Shown here: in pieces, positions 48,901-64,000 of the stretch
How positions within the stretch are numbered: the first letter of the stretch is position 1
How the letters are laid out: each line of letters opens with the position of its first letter
Assembly: GCA_021613335.1 (NCBI GenBank)
Contig: JAJTWR010000344.1
Coordinates: 310,001 to 374,000 of the forward strand
DNA length: 64,000 nt
Origin: Whitmania pigra
Lineage: Eukaryota > Annelida > Clitellata > Hirudinida > Haemopidae
Direction of reading: 5' to 3'
Program-made: the position numbers and the translations under genes
The notes under the pieces: model-generated
The model's database searches: none
What the model saw: the letters and a program-made list of their open reading frames with translations, nothing else
What the model was told of the DNA's origin: nothing

Positions 48901-49736
48901 GCTTGATTAAACAACTGGAAGTCAGAAAGTAATGTCAAATATTCATTGATATCAAAACAGCTTTATGTTACCTGATGCAGTTGTAGCAAACTAATAGATG
49001 GCATCGATGAGGGTCCACCTAAAACTATCTTAGGATTTGATCCTTGATTTACTGGCTCAGAAGGCTGAGTAAAATTTGAAGCAGGTTGTAAGATTATTTT
49101 ATGAACATTTCTTTGGACATCTTCAGACTTAAGTTTAAGTTGTAATTTTGGAACTGTTTCAGGATTTGTTTTGCCAGATACTGATTTAACAGGCACAGAC
49201 AAATCAATAAATTTGTCACTATGAACAATATCCACTTTTTTTTCAAGGCTTGGCTGCAAGAGAAGTTTCTTTATGATCTGATGAGAAGTATCAGTGGATA
49301 GTTTACTTTCATCTTTATTTTGACCTTGAAAAGCATTGGCAAGCTTTGCTTTAATTTGAGAGCTGTTAAGCAAAGAATTATTTAGAGTACTGGATTCATT
49401 GTCATAAAAATTGGATTCCTTTTCATCCAGGCTTTCCGATAATACATAATGCGTATTTTCACCATCTACGGGGTAAGACAGAAGGTTCTCTATACTTTGA
49501 TTTGGTTCAAAGTCCCCCATAAAATCTGTAAGAAGCATCCAATGAAGAACTTATTAAAAAACTCATATCAACGATTTCATCAATAAAATGAATTATAATT
49601 TATTTGAATTAAATTACATACCAATGTCACAAAATCTGCTAAGCTCATCACATTCTAGAGCTGTAAAATCGATATCCTGGTTTTCGCACAAATTAAACCA
49701 ATTTTCGCTGTCAAACATTGACATTTCGCCAAGCAT
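36908..49736 (-). CDS. SREBP: Sterol regulatory element-binding protein (SREBP), 18 exons
   Basis: A membrane-tethered bHLH-zipper transcription factor, released by two Golgi proteases when sterols or lipids fall. Exons (minus): 49736-49622, 49525-48972, 48914-48771, 48697-48548, 43635-43518, 43452-43294, 42224-42033, 41971-41787, 40879-40621, 39965-39799, 39313-39151, 38981-38861, 38744-38629, 38573-38441, 38381-38219, 37537-37343, 37284-37182, 37083-36908. All junctions are GT-AG and in phase; total 3,213 bases, 1,070 residues (human about 1,140). Exon 1 is an acidic start ([19 protein letters not shown]). The bHLH reads [20 protein letters not shown] with the SREBP-specific Tyr. The zipper exon starts [17 protein letters not shown]. 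Exon 7 has QDRSRLVLC, the site-2 protease motif, before the first membrane segment. The short luminal loop holds GRTILS, a site-1 protease R-x-x-L. Exon 8 has the second membrane segment. The regulatory tail ends with [16 protein letters not shown]. No defect is seen. Introns run from 58 bases to 4.9 kb. Confidence 0.95.
44838..47019 (+). mobile_element. BED-finger hAT transposon, decayed, nested
   Basis: The ends are TAGAGCTGGGTTCAAG and the inverted CTTGAACCCAGCACTA. The flanks TCCAGCGC (44830-44837) and TCCAGCAC (47020-47027) form an 8-bp target duplication with one mismatch. Coding on the plus strand is broken into frames: BED zinc finger at 45273-45485 ([20 protein letters not shown] then YHLQRKEG), core at 45550-45798 ([20 protein letters not shown]), middle at 46038-46550, dimerisation at 46547-46855 ([20 protein letters not shown]). 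TACTTAAGTAA-like subterminal repeats occur at both ends. Confidence 0.92.
47118..48377 (+). mobile_element. mariner transposon, decayed, nested in the Tc1-like element
   Basis: The ends share GGTTAATAATGTGGATTTT in inverted orientation, next to TA at 47116-47117 and 48378-48379. About 47350-48300 encodes a mariner transposase in broken frames: [20 protein letters not shown] and [17 protein letters not shown] (DNA-binding), [14 protein letters not shown], and [16 protein letters not shown] (third catalytic Asp block). The uninterrupted Tc1 copy at 18.4 kb shows where this element went in. Confidence 0.9.
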
Positions 49737-49739
49737 TAA

Positions 49740-50284
49740 GCAGAATACAATTATTAAGTCAAGAAAAAATATCTAATCGCCAGTCGAGAGAAGCTTTTGG
49801 GTAACCGGTCCTGACACATACATAACAAACGACTTTCGATCAATCGCATTAATTAGTCATCGAACCACAAGTTACCGAAGAACTTTAAATTTGTTAAGTT
49901 AATCTAAGACTGATGGTTATATCAATTTAATATTTTAAATATGTACTGTTTAATTTTAACAATGTTATTTTTGCTTAATAACAGGTGTTTTATTATTTTT
50001 TCTATGTTGATGTACTTTTTGACTACTTATCAAGCAATCAAATTTCAAAATTGGGTTAACTGCAGAGGTGTGAAAAATACCAAATACTAAAATACAAAAA
50101 AGAATCCCAATTAAAATAGAAAAATGCAAAATACTTCTTTAAGATGCTCAAACTGTTAAAATACAAAATACCATGCAGTTGACACTCAAAATATGTTCAG
50201 GGTTATTGTGATCAGACTTTTGCTCAAAAGGCGATTGTTCAAATGGCAGTTACGCACATGTACAATTTCTCACACTAACAATTT
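49740..50284. other. SREBP 5' flank and intergenic DNA
   Basis: No coding signal. The SREBP promoter should be just right of 49740. I see no TATA box at a convincing distance and no clear sterol element. Confidence 0.4.
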
Positions 50285-50460
50285 ATGCTGATATTTTTAG
50301 TGCCTTATATATCCGGCACACATAAAAAAATTTTTTATTAACATCCGTTCCATATCTAGATGATTTGGACGGTGCTCTTGCACTGAGGTTCGAATCCGCG
50401 CTGTCATCCTGAGAGGCGCAGCCTTAACCATTAGGTCATGCGGGCGAACAAGGCACTTTT
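50285..50460 (-). repeat. tRNA-related SINE, copy 1
   Basis: The minus strand reads GCATGACCTAATGGTTAAGG, very like the A-box region of an arginine-type tRNA, followed by CCTCTCAGGATGACAGCGCG. The plus strand holds a consensus B-box GGTTCGAATCC. The other end reads AGTGCCTTATATATCCGG, a block also at 62205 and 63935. Related copies lie at 57169-58160 (split), 61960-62075 and 63650-63720. The cloverleaf is not intact, so it is not a working tRNA gene. Confidence 0.7.
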
Positions 50461-50579
50461 TAATAGAGGTGCAGCCGCACCGGAGCCCAGAAAAGTTTAG
50501 GGGGCCTATGAACATTAAAACTTAATATTGAAATGGGCAATTATGCATGAAATTTTTATTATTACTACATGCTGATCCC

Positions 50580-51050
50580 TGTTGAGGGGATCGGCAACAA
50601 AGTCATTCAAGATAGTAATGCGACTTTAGATATGGAAGTTGCAAACATAGAAAGTTTGCTTGCACAACTAGTGGAAAGCAAGGTGGAATGAAGCTAAGCT
50701 TGTTGTGGCATCCTGTCTGTAGATAGAAGTAAAATTGTTTAGAAACAGTAGTAGAAAAATGCCAGAAAAAATAGATTCCATGATGAGGATATAACTGATG
50801 AAAATGTGAATAAAATGAACGAAGCAGATGAGTCTGAGGAAGCCCACTTCCGAAAGCACATATTTTATGTGCTATTGGATAATGGAGGGCTTTTATTTAG
50901 TTTCAGTGCAACAAAACAGATTTCTGATACATTCAGCTTGCTTAGGAACTACCAAAAGTTGTCAGAAGAGGAATTGATGCGCAAAGCAGCTAAACCAGAG
51001 CAGAAGTATTCTAAAAATATCAGCAGTGAAGACCTTGTGCAGGAAATTTA
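50580..51050 (+). pseudogene. hAT (zinc finger MYM-1-like/DUF4371) transposase fragment
   Basis: The plus-strand coding VNKMNEADESEEAHFRKHIF then YVLLDNGGLLFSFSATKQIS resembles the region of DUF4371-type hAT proteins in which the conserved R-F is preceded by a V-L-L-D block. The upstream segment (SNATLDMEVANIESLLAQLV) also fits. Stops separate the parts, and no ends are recognisable. Confidence 0.65.
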
Positions 51051-51129
51051 ATTATTTTAGCAATATAAACTTAATTAATTTCCAAAAATCTAAGTTTACA
51101 ACAATATTTTTCCTTCTACATTTAACAGC

Positions 51130-52130
51130 GATATTGGTCTGAATTGATTCATACCATTGGAGTCTTTCTCCTTTGGAATGTAGACGCCCTCTCCTTTCTC
51201 CACTCATCATAAGCCGTGGTCAACGACCACGCTCTCCGAATGAGGGAATGCAGCAGATATAGTGTCTTGAAACATCTTTTATATAGAAGATAGGGAACTC
51301 CGTCGGGTCCTGGCGCGGATCGGTGTCTTGCTTTCCTCACTACTCCTTTCACCTCCTCGAGCAAAGGAGAACTTAAGCAAAAGGGACCGGTCGGCAGAAG
51401 CACCCCCGAGATATACACCCTTTCCTGTAGAGACTCATGGCGGAGGGCGTCACTACGTTTTGAGTAAGTGTTCCTCCAACTTGTGTGCTCTACAGAAAGT
51501 TTTCCCTATTTCGGAGGGTCTAGTAGCGATCCTCTGTTACTTATTTTTTTTTTAGTTATTACTCCGCCTTGGAGCTCCGACAGGGATACTCAGAGGAGTT
51601 CCCCCGTCTTCAAACATTTCGGCCCTTTGAATCTCTTTACGTTTTCGGGGGGCGGGCCGCATTCCTGTATCTGTATGGATTGCTAAAAAGCTCCTCATAG
51701 CTTTTTCCTCTCATATTTCTTCTGTTTCCCTCTTTCTGGGCAGCGCAAGTCCCTCACTCTTTTCAAGTCCTTCCATAGAACGGAGAGTCCTCTCTCGTCT
51801 TCTTTAGCCACTTTCCACCGGACGTCGAAGCGCTTTCTTTTTGCCTTTGAGGCGTCCGAGTTCCCGAGTTCGCGCTGTCGCCTGGAGTCCTTCCTTTCCA
51901 TCGTTGGATGAAGTCACTGATGGATTTCGCTGATCCATCTTTCAGGCTTTTCTTGAGTTCTTCAGCCAATCGTTTTCTCGAAGGGACCCTTTCTCATTCC
52001 TATCTTTGCAACTTTGCGATAGAATGCCGTCTCAATGTATCATAATTCAACCCACAATTCCTCTCGGGAAAAAAAACTCCGCCACACGTACATCTTCTAA
52101 CTGGCACGCCATTGTCAGGGCGTTATCTAG
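51130..52130 (-). mobile_element. non-LTR retrotransposon with RT start (R2-like), truncated
   Basis: On the minus strand, 51418-51149 contains RKARHRSAPGPDGVPYLLYK, the conserved RT entry motif (S-A-P-G-P-D-G-x-P) of non-LTR elements. Upstream are basic frames (51969-51695). 51540-51690 matches the block at 22760-22905, and 52085-52120 matches 16635-16665. The RT palm and everything 3' of it is absent. The fragment is GC-richer than its surroundings. Confidence 0.75.
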
Positions 52131-52949
52131 AATTTGTCTGCTTGAAGTTTATTGTAAGGATCGACTGGGGTCAGAGTTTTAGCCCGGCCGGGAAACAAAA
52201 GCAACGTTTAGAGATAAAACTTTCTAATGTAAGACAATGTAATTTTCTTCTTTTGTTCATTTTCTTAAAACTTTTGCAAACGTACCATGCAAATTCGGCG
52301 ATTAATGCAGTTATTTAGCTGTAATTCCATCATTTCAAGTCTTATTTAAGCAAATAAAACTTCTGTTTACTACTCTTTCATTAACCATCAAAAATTATTA
52401 TTGGGAGTGATAAACTTAATTAAAATTAATTTATAAATACACTGGAAAGCATGATTTTGTTTTCATTATTTTTTTAAATAGCCTCTATATTAGAAATATA
52501 TTGCAGAAATATGGCTAAAAATTATTTAGATGCTGAAGATGAGTAACATCTTACAAATTTTACCATTGTTCTATTTTTTTTTATTCAATGTTTCCTTCAT
52601 TTTTCTGTGTAACTCGTTACTAAAGTCAACTCAAAAAATTCATCTAACCAACTTCTAATTAATGGTTTATCCGATAGTATCTAACAAAAAAATAAATAAA
52701 ATAATTTAACAAAGCATTCTGTCTTCTGGTTTATTAACGTCCGTTGATTAGTTCCAGAATTTAGTTGCTAATTAATAGAACTTACACTACGCTTCGGTCC
52801 GACTACATTAGGGGTCCAAATCCCAGACTCTCGTAAGAGCTTCCTTAACTAATATATTCCATTAAATGACTATTGCGGTAAATTGGATTGAGCTTTAACA
52901 AAAATTTAAAAACCTTTGAAAATGAATTACGACATTCACCTGCTAAACC
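52131..52949. other. no feature seen
   Basis: AT-rich sequence without supported coding on either strand. Confidence 0.45.
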
Positions 52950-53145
52950 AGAGATGTAATTTTTGGAGGCAGGAGAGGGCAATGGCCCACTGACTTTAGA
53001 CTAGACGCAAAAAAGTCATCTCCTCATGTTTTATGATGGTTTGCCCCCTGAATTTTGGCTAGAAGCAAAGAAAAGGTCGTCTCCTCAAGTTGTGCGAGGG
53101 TTTGACCCCTTGGAAAATACTGAAATGATGTTCGAGTGCTAAACC
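52950..53145 (+). repeat. dispersed repeat, copy 2
   Basis: Homologous to 27390-27605 over its whole length (GACTTTAGACTAGACGCAAA, GGTTTGCCCCC, GGTCGTCTCCTCAAGTTGTG). A related 3' piece occurs at 53735-53800 (GCCGTGGCCCCTCCCC, ATTATGTCCCTGG). Confidence 0.65.
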
Positions 53146-54670
53146 CTCGGCCATTTTTAGCGGGGGCCAAGGTTCCAGATTCCTAGTACCAGTACGTGTC
53201 ATTAAGGTTAACGACCTTACAAACCATAGCATTGTTTCAAATTTCTCTTCTGGAAATTATCTTTATTAACTTGGAGGTATGGAATGGAAAATAACATTTT
53301 TTCCACGTTAAGTTTCTCCCAAAAGGGAAGGAGAAGTTCTTTTGATGTATGCCACTGTTATCGGCAAAGAGAAATTATGGCAATAAAATAGCGAATGAAG
53401 AAAATGGAGAATGTGTAGAGTGGATTGATGAGGACTATTTAGAACTAAATGAAACAACACCACCAAGTGGTAGAAAATCAAGCTCTGCTCATTTATTTAT
53501 TAAATGAACATTTCTCATCGCGGTGGGAAACAAGTAAAACAAAAATTTTTATTACAGTACCTAACTCGCTAAACAAATTATTTCTACTTATCAATTTTAT
53601 TACATTTTATTAAATTCCTCATATTTTTTATTTACATTTTTGTTCAATTTGTTAATTATTAGAGATAATAATTTTAAATTACTTATGTATAATTTGAATA
53701 TTCATTATGACGCTACATTAGCACGGGGCTTTTTTGAGACAAAACTTGAGAGCCGTGGCCCCTCCCCCCAAATTATGTCCCTGGAACGCAGAGGTAAAAA
53801 AATAGGCCAAAATTGCATGACATCGTTTATGGATTGCCCCTTAGTTCGACTGCAGTGAAATTTGTGAGGAACGCCATCGACTTTATAATATTTGTTTAAT
53901 AGCTTCTTACCCGAAATAAGCTCCATTTCAAAATTATCGAGTTAAAATTAGATATATTTTACCCGCTGAGTTCACAAGGCGTGCGGAGATGCTGTCAAGG
54001 GGTTTATAGCCATCTCCCGCCGCTAACAAATGTTAGGAGTTTCAATAAGTGCACGCGATTTAGTGTCACCATGACGCAGTTATGTAACTTCACCTCATGG
54101 AGGCCATTACACTCTTTGATGTCGTAATGAGAACTCTATCGTAATTGAACACTAATGACGGCACCCATTAAGATATTTCAAATCGCTCTAAGTTCTTTGA
54201 AATAACTATATCCAAGGAGGATTGCAAGCATTGTGTTGAAAAACTTATAAAACTTTAACGGATGACACGAGCTACGATTTGTCAATAGAACAATTCATCA
54301 AGACTCTTGCGTCAATACAGAATCAGTCACAAACCGTGGCAAAATGATATCAAATGGAAAAATTTTGCAATAAAATAATAGGACTTATTAGCAAACAAGA
54401 GATAACATCAGGGACTGTGTGGATATTATTTTAGATCATCAAAGGACTGTTATCAGGAAGAAATCTTTGACATTTGTCGCTCGTAAGGTTTGCCGTCGTC
54501 AAAGATCTGAGACGTGATTGCCGTCTGAATTGAGAGGCGGGACTAGATATGAGTAGCTACCATTCTGGCCAATGAATCGACGTCTATGAAGAGAGTTAAT
54601 TGCTTGTTTCGAGAAAGGTGGCCTCATAATGCAGAGCAGTCGTACTTGTGACTATTTCATTCTTTAAAGC
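53146..54670. other. upstream region of the FN3 gene; one doubtful exon-like block
   Basis: 53391-53508 (plus), after a TAG, reads ENGECVEWIDEDYLELNETT then PPSGRKSSSAHLFIK and a stop. It is acidic and open but has no partner exon and no recognised family. The rest, 53800-54670, is of more mixed composition and presumably contains the FN3 promoter and 5' untranslated region. Confidence 0.3.
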
Positions 54671-59793
<5,123 letters not shown>

Positions 59794-59826
59794 TTTTAGA
59801 TGTACTCAGTTTTATGTTAAACTTTT

Positions 59827-59832
59827 AATAAA
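59827..59832 (+). terminator. poly(A) signal of the FN3 gene
   Basis: AATAAA 34 bases after the stop codon, within TTTTAATAAATTTAATT. Confidence 0.6.
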
Positions 59833-60062
59833 TTTAATTATCCTTTCTTGTGCAAAAAATGACTTGATTGGCTACGGTTTTTGTAATCATGATCCGATGC
59901 GTAAGATAACTGGTGCGATTGGTAGGACCGATTGCTTCAGCAAAGGTTATTAAGCATGGTAAGCTGAGTAGCCTTCTGACTGCTGAGGGTACACGTGTCC
60001 GATCTGTCGAGTACAGGATATCGAAATTTTATAAATTTTGTATTAATTGCTTATTTACTATC

Positions 60063-60729
60063 ATGAATGATGAATTTCTAAAAACTTCGTCTTCTAAAAA
60101 AGTAGTCATTGTTGAAAACGCAAACACCTCTCGGATAGAAAGCGATAAGAACGTCGAACTGCATTATTTTGCTAACATTGAAAGTAAGAATGAATGTATT
60201 TCCAATAAAGACGAACAGTGGAACATTGAAAGCGAATTTAGTAATGAGTCATCAAAGAAGCAACTGAATATAAGGCCTAAAAGTTTGTTGCTAAATACTT
60301 CAATTCAAATGAGTACCAGCAGCACTACAGATGATGTCGCAGCATCTCTTGATGAAGGCTTCAGTCTTTTATCGTGGTAAGTTCAATCTCTTTTACGAAA
60401 TTTTAAGATATTTAAAAACTTACGGAGCAACCTCTGTCCTCGCAATTAGCAGATGTGAGTGACTCATTTTACCTAAGCAAAATCGATTGAGTCTCGCTCA
60501 TGCATGAGCATGCTCAATAATTTGTGACGTTCTGTTTACAAGCCAGGAAAAGATATGCGATCTTTACATGCGTCTGCACAAGCCAGGGTCAGAGGACTTG
60601 CTCAACATTTTCGGAAGCATCGTCCTCAGCTTTATGGACGACATCAAGCAGATTATGGCTGAAAAAATTCATATGGAAAATCTGTATAGCAAGTCATTTT
60701 TCTTCTTTATCTTCCCGGTGGAACTCTAA
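60063..60729 (+). CDS. unrecognised two-exon gene, 166 residues, possibly partial
   Basis: Exon 1 is 60063-60376 (ATG at 60063, donor TG|GTAAGT). Exon 2 is 60543-60729 (acceptor TTTACAAG). The phases fit (2) and the stop is TAA at 60727. The first 95 residues are polar and rich in Ser, Asn, Glu and Lys, so probably disordered. The C-terminal part is helical: QEKICDLYMRLHKPGSEDLL then NIFGSIVLSFMDDIKQIMAE, with a run of Phe near the end. I do not recognise the family. A donor-like AA|GTCATT at 60693 would let the gene continue into exons not identified, so the stop may be intronic. Confidence 0.5.
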
Positions 60730-61959
60730 TCATAAAAAATACATCCACTCGACGATTTAAAAATTCAATTTTGCTCTTTAATATAGAAATTAGATATTTT
60801 AGCGATACTTCCAATTTAAATCGTAATCATTGTTATCAAACAAAACGGATTTTGTTATCACTAAAGTAAATCGTCTCGAAAAGTTCTGTAATTTATGTGA
60901 CCAGAAAATGCGCTTGACATCAACTGGTCGACTTCAATACATTAGAAACTTCGGTAATAGAAATTAGAAAGATGAAATTGAGAGTGAGATAGCAAGTCAT
61001 GGATTATTAAGAATCTGCTGGATTGTGAAAGTGTTGAAATCGCTGAGATTTATTTAGCAAACAAGATTTATTGGCATAAAATGGTAACTTGACAGCGATA
61101 CAGCCAAACTGTAAACGAGAACAATAAAACAAGCAAGGGCATCAAACCAAAATACATCATATAACGTTTTAGGAATTAAATAATTCTAACATCCTCGCTT
61201 TATGCGATTAAAAAAAAATTAAGCTCATCGATGGCATGCTTTTGGCACCTACATCGCTGGAAACACGTAGTATGGCCTAACAGCTTTCAGACGCCCATCT
61301 TACAATGCTTATCAATTGCTTTCGTCAAATTATCGAAGTAACAGTAATTAAGGACTTTCCCAACTGTTAGCTGGATTTTACCAAATGCTTTGAACACTTC
61401 TCTCAAATTGTAGTGGCATGATTTTGTCACTTTTCTCTTGTGAAATCCTCGACTTTTGGAGAGTCTTTTCTGATGCAACCATATTTCCCAAAACTGAAGC
61501 ATTAGAGACCATTCATTACTTTTTTCAGCTTTTCTGCATGAATGTTCTAACCCACTGTTGAAAGAGTGTTCCATGCTCCCAATCATTATGTATTAGCTCC
61601 TCGTCTGCAAGTTATTTCTTCTTCCATGTTTATTTCATTCATTTAATTATAATTGCTCGCTGATTCTGATAAGGAATTAATGAGCATATTTTCCTCATCA
61701 TCTGATTTTGTGATTGTTCTTCTATTTTCATTACTTGTACTGGTTGTTTGAAACGAACTTTAAAAGAGCTTCCTCACTTTGTTTCAGTTCCTCTTCTTTT
61801 CCAAAAAATGCCTACTCTCTTTTGTTCTGTTTTTCGTTTCGTATTTGTAAAAATTATTTAAAACATGAAGACTTTGCTTCGATACTTAAATAAATTTTAT
61901 TCCCTAACAATATTAAAAATTCAGCAATCAGTGTTGCATGAAATGTCCTTAGGGGTCGT
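60730..61959. other. mostly empty; one unsupported minus-strand frame
   Basis: 61586-61287 (minus) is open for 99 residues and basic (HQKRLSKSRGFHKRKVTKSC). It has no recognised domain, splice site or homologous copy here. The rest shows nothing. Confidence 0.3.
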
Positions 61960-62075
61960 CCAAAAATTATGTCAACAAAATGGATGGCAGCGCGGATTCG
62001 AACTCCAGAAGCACCATCCTATTCATCTAGCTATGTGGCGGACATTAATAAGGAACAAACCTAGGAGAGGGAGTT
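61960..62075 (-). repeat. tRNA-related SINE, copy 3
   Basis: GATGGCAGCGCGGATTCGAA (about 61982) is followed by AGCACCATCCTATTCATCTA and TATGTGGCGGACATTAAT. This is the reverse orientation of the plus-strand reading of copy 1. Confidence 0.65.
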
Positions 62076-62194
62076 CGAAAAAATTTGACAATTCTTGACG
62101 TGGGTAGGGTATATAATATTATCTCATGTTAACAGCGTTATTTACTTTTTATAAAAAAAAGTTGAATTTTAACATTAACGCTAGATTTGTATAT

Positions 62195-62250
62195 AGCCGA
62201 TTTTTTGAGTGTCTTATGTACCCGGTTAGGACGTGAAGGCAGTTCTTAAT
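62195..62250 (+). repeat. SINE-associated terminal block
   Basis: GCCGATTTTTTGAGTGTCTT followed by ATGTACCCGGTTAGGACGTG recurs almost unchanged at 63926-63972, and in diverged form at the start of the SINE at 50285. Confidence 0.65.
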
Positions 62251-62269
62251 CGATCCATCATTTATATAG

Positions 62270-62790
62270 CGCCCCTACCCGAGGGCTCTGCCTGCTCTAT
62301 TGCTGTTAACTTTTTGTTAAATCTTTGAGTCATCGGAGCTTCATCCCGTATTATTAATTTTGAGTCCAGTAGTACCTTTGCTTTGAGTAGTTGTCATTAT
62401 CCTCTTATAATATGTAAATGTTTACTGTAAACGAAAGACTTTCCTGAACCTGCTGGGCAAAAGCTTTTATTATGACCTTAAAATGTTCTATATATTGAAT
62501 CAAGTACCATGTTAACCGTCGTTTGTTGTTCATCATTCAACATTTCAATATTTCTTCTGGCTTCTGCCTGTTCATCTTCTTTACTTTTTAGATCACTCTC
62601 AACTCTATCTCTTTTCGCTTTCCTCTTCATAATATCTTCAAGAGATTCAAGAGATTCAAGAAATTCTGTTCTGCGTTTTTGAACATGTTCTTTTTGTTTT
62701 CCTTTGATTAGCTTCTTATTCAGATTCGTTAGTTCTTGATCAAAGTAAACTTTTTCTAAAGATTTTGAACAAATTGAAAAATATGTTTTT
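62270..62790 (-). pseudogene. Helitron helicase N-terminal/ATPase fragment
   Basis: The minus strand reads SDLKSKEDEQAEARRNIEML, then NDEQQTTVNMVLDSIYR, then the Walker A region CPAGSGKSFVYS, then LLKAKVLL...RDEAPM, the Walker B-type D-E-A-P-M of Helitron/PIF1 helicases. Stops and frameshifts are present. Confidence 0.8.
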
Positions 62791-62837
62791 GTGGTCAGAA
62801 CTATGGCGACGTCTCTAAAAAGTTCAAAATCAACACG

Positions 62838-63370
62838 CAGTGTTGTAAAAAGTACCGCATTTCAGCAATTAAGTAAAAGTACAAGTAATACCTCAAAAAT
62901 GTACTTAAGTAGAAGTTAAAGTATTTGTTCAAAGATGTAGTTTTTTGTTTGCATAGTTGGTATGCAAACATACGATTTTGCTTCCTTTAATTCAAATCTG
63001 AACATTGTGATTAAATATGGCCATGTGTGCTTTTCAATGTTGTCCCTCTTATCATCGCCACCTATGTTCAAATTGGGTTCCGTGGATTTTGTATTATGAC
63101 ATATATATTAAAAATACTTCGATATCATTAACATGCAAACTGCTTCTTTAACAAGAACGACCGGCGACAACTACAGTGACAAAAGATCGAATTAACGAAA
63201 ATAAAATGGTTCTCGAACCAACCAAAGACTAACAAAGAATTTAAAATTTAAAATTTTATTTATGTTACTTTGTAACGCATTGTGCCAACAAAAATAACGA
63301 AGTAAAAGTATGACCCAAAAAGTAATTAATTACAGTAACGAGTTGCACGTACATTTAGTGCACAACACTG
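62838..63370 (+). mobile_element. hAT MITE, 533 bp
   Basis: The ends are CAGTGTTG and CAACACTG. The flanks TCAACACG (62830-62837) and TCAACACA (63371-63378) match in 7 of 8. AAGTAAAAGTA-like subterminal repeats lie at both ends. No coding capacity. Confidence 0.85.
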
Positions 63371-63378
63371 TCAACACA

Positions 63379-64000
63379 ATCTAGCATCATTAAAACTAAA
63401 GAAAAAATGATAAAGGCTGTAGAAAGTGATATTAGGCTTAAATTTAAACAAACAAAAAAATACAGACTTAACCAGATTCTAACTTTTTAATTTTTTGAAA
63501 AAAATGTTAATGTCACTTTTTTAAATTTTAAAATTTAATATGAAATAAAGGTTAAAACTTCAAAGAATTAAAAGTTAAGTTATTCTTGTTTTTATGAAAA
63601 TCTGAATCAAATTATATAGCATACATAACATAAAGGACCTCCATATTAAGGAATTGTTTCGAAATGCCCTGTGGACTCCTCCTCGAATCCGTGCTGTCAT
63701 GGTGAGAGGCTATATTAGACAATAATTGGGAGATCGTTTATAGTGTTTAAATAAACTGCGAAATGAGAAATTAATTTCCTTCTTCACTTAAGTTATTGAT
63801 GGTCTAAATTATTTAATATATTCGGATCTATTACATTACATTTAAACGGAAATTAGCCGCTCATGTCGCGTTTGCTATTTGGAGTTCCACCAAATATCTA
63901 TTGTGTTTGTTTTGTGTAGTACTTCGCCGATTTTTTGAGTTCTTTATGTATCCGAATAGGATGTGAAGGCGTCAGTGGCGGATCTTGAACATTTTGGCGA
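63379..64000. repeat. SINE fragments at the window edge
   Basis: 63680-63715 holds TCGAATCCGTGCTGTCATGG then TGAGAGGC, a SINE core. 63926-63972 carries the CCGATTTTTTGAGTTCTTTA block, with the tail continuing to the window end. 63379-63650 is AT-rich with no feature. Confidence 0.55.

Noticed and set aside
50340..50460. Functional tRNA gene
   Set aside because: The A- and B-box-like motifs are present but the acceptor stem and cloverleaf do not close and the family is repeated in degenerate form. It is a SINE.
51328..51555. Plus-strand frames over the non-LTR fragment
   Set aside because: The recognised RT motif is on the minus strand; these are its shadows.
53391..53508. Terminal exon of an unknown gene
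   Set aside because: An acidic open block after a TAG, but no upstream exon or homologue can be found in the window.

Overview
The window is nuclear DNA from an animal. Three metazoan single-copy genes with spliceosomal introns are recognisable (a RIC3-type acetylcholine-receptor chaperone, a GPR107/108-type seven-pass protein and a complete SREBP). They lie in an AT-rich background crowded with animal-type transposons: copia, Ty3/gypsy, R2-like non-LTR, hAT, Tc1, mariner, pogo, MULE, Helitron and tRNA-like SINE. The transposon mix fits an invertebrate, perhaps an arthropod, but I cannot name a clade with confidence.

Layout. 1-7.8 kb: a frameshifted copia element with its 3' LTR, inserted at the end of a gypsy LTR, followed by a gypsy remnant nested in a hAT-like element. 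8.36-10.16 kb (minus): RIC3-like gene in five exons. 10.7-22.9 kb: a transposon graveyard. It holds a minus-strand gypsy split by a hAT with a perfect 8-bp target duplication, a second minus-strand gypsy, a Tc1-like element, pogo and Helitron scraps, and GC-rich non-LTR pieces. 23.4-25.7 kb (minus): two-exon GPR107/108-like gene. 27.76-31.98 kb: a MULE-type element with identical 123-bp inverted ends, a nested hAT and internal tandem repeats. 34.5-36.4 kb: two more hAT-like relics. 36.9-49.7 kb (minus): SREBP in 18 exons, 1,070 residues, with every splice phase consistent. The intron between its bHLH and zipper exons holds a Tc1-like element into which a hAT and a mariner have both inserted. 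50.3-53.2 kb: SINE, hAT, non-LTR and dispersed repeats. 54.67-59.79 kb (plus): a secreted fibronectin-III protein of about 479 residues in seven exons. 60.06-60.73 kb (plus): an unrecognised small gene, possibly partial. 61.9-64 kb: SINE pieces, a Helitron helicase relic and a hAT MITE.

The host genes are unrelated in function (receptor folding, Golgi/membrane trafficking, sterol-regulated transcription, extracellular matrix or guidance-type FN3) and do not form a cluster. The most informative signal is the layered insertions, whose target duplications allow relative dating. I found no CRISPR, operon or bacterial-type system, and no canonical rRNA or functional tRNA gene.
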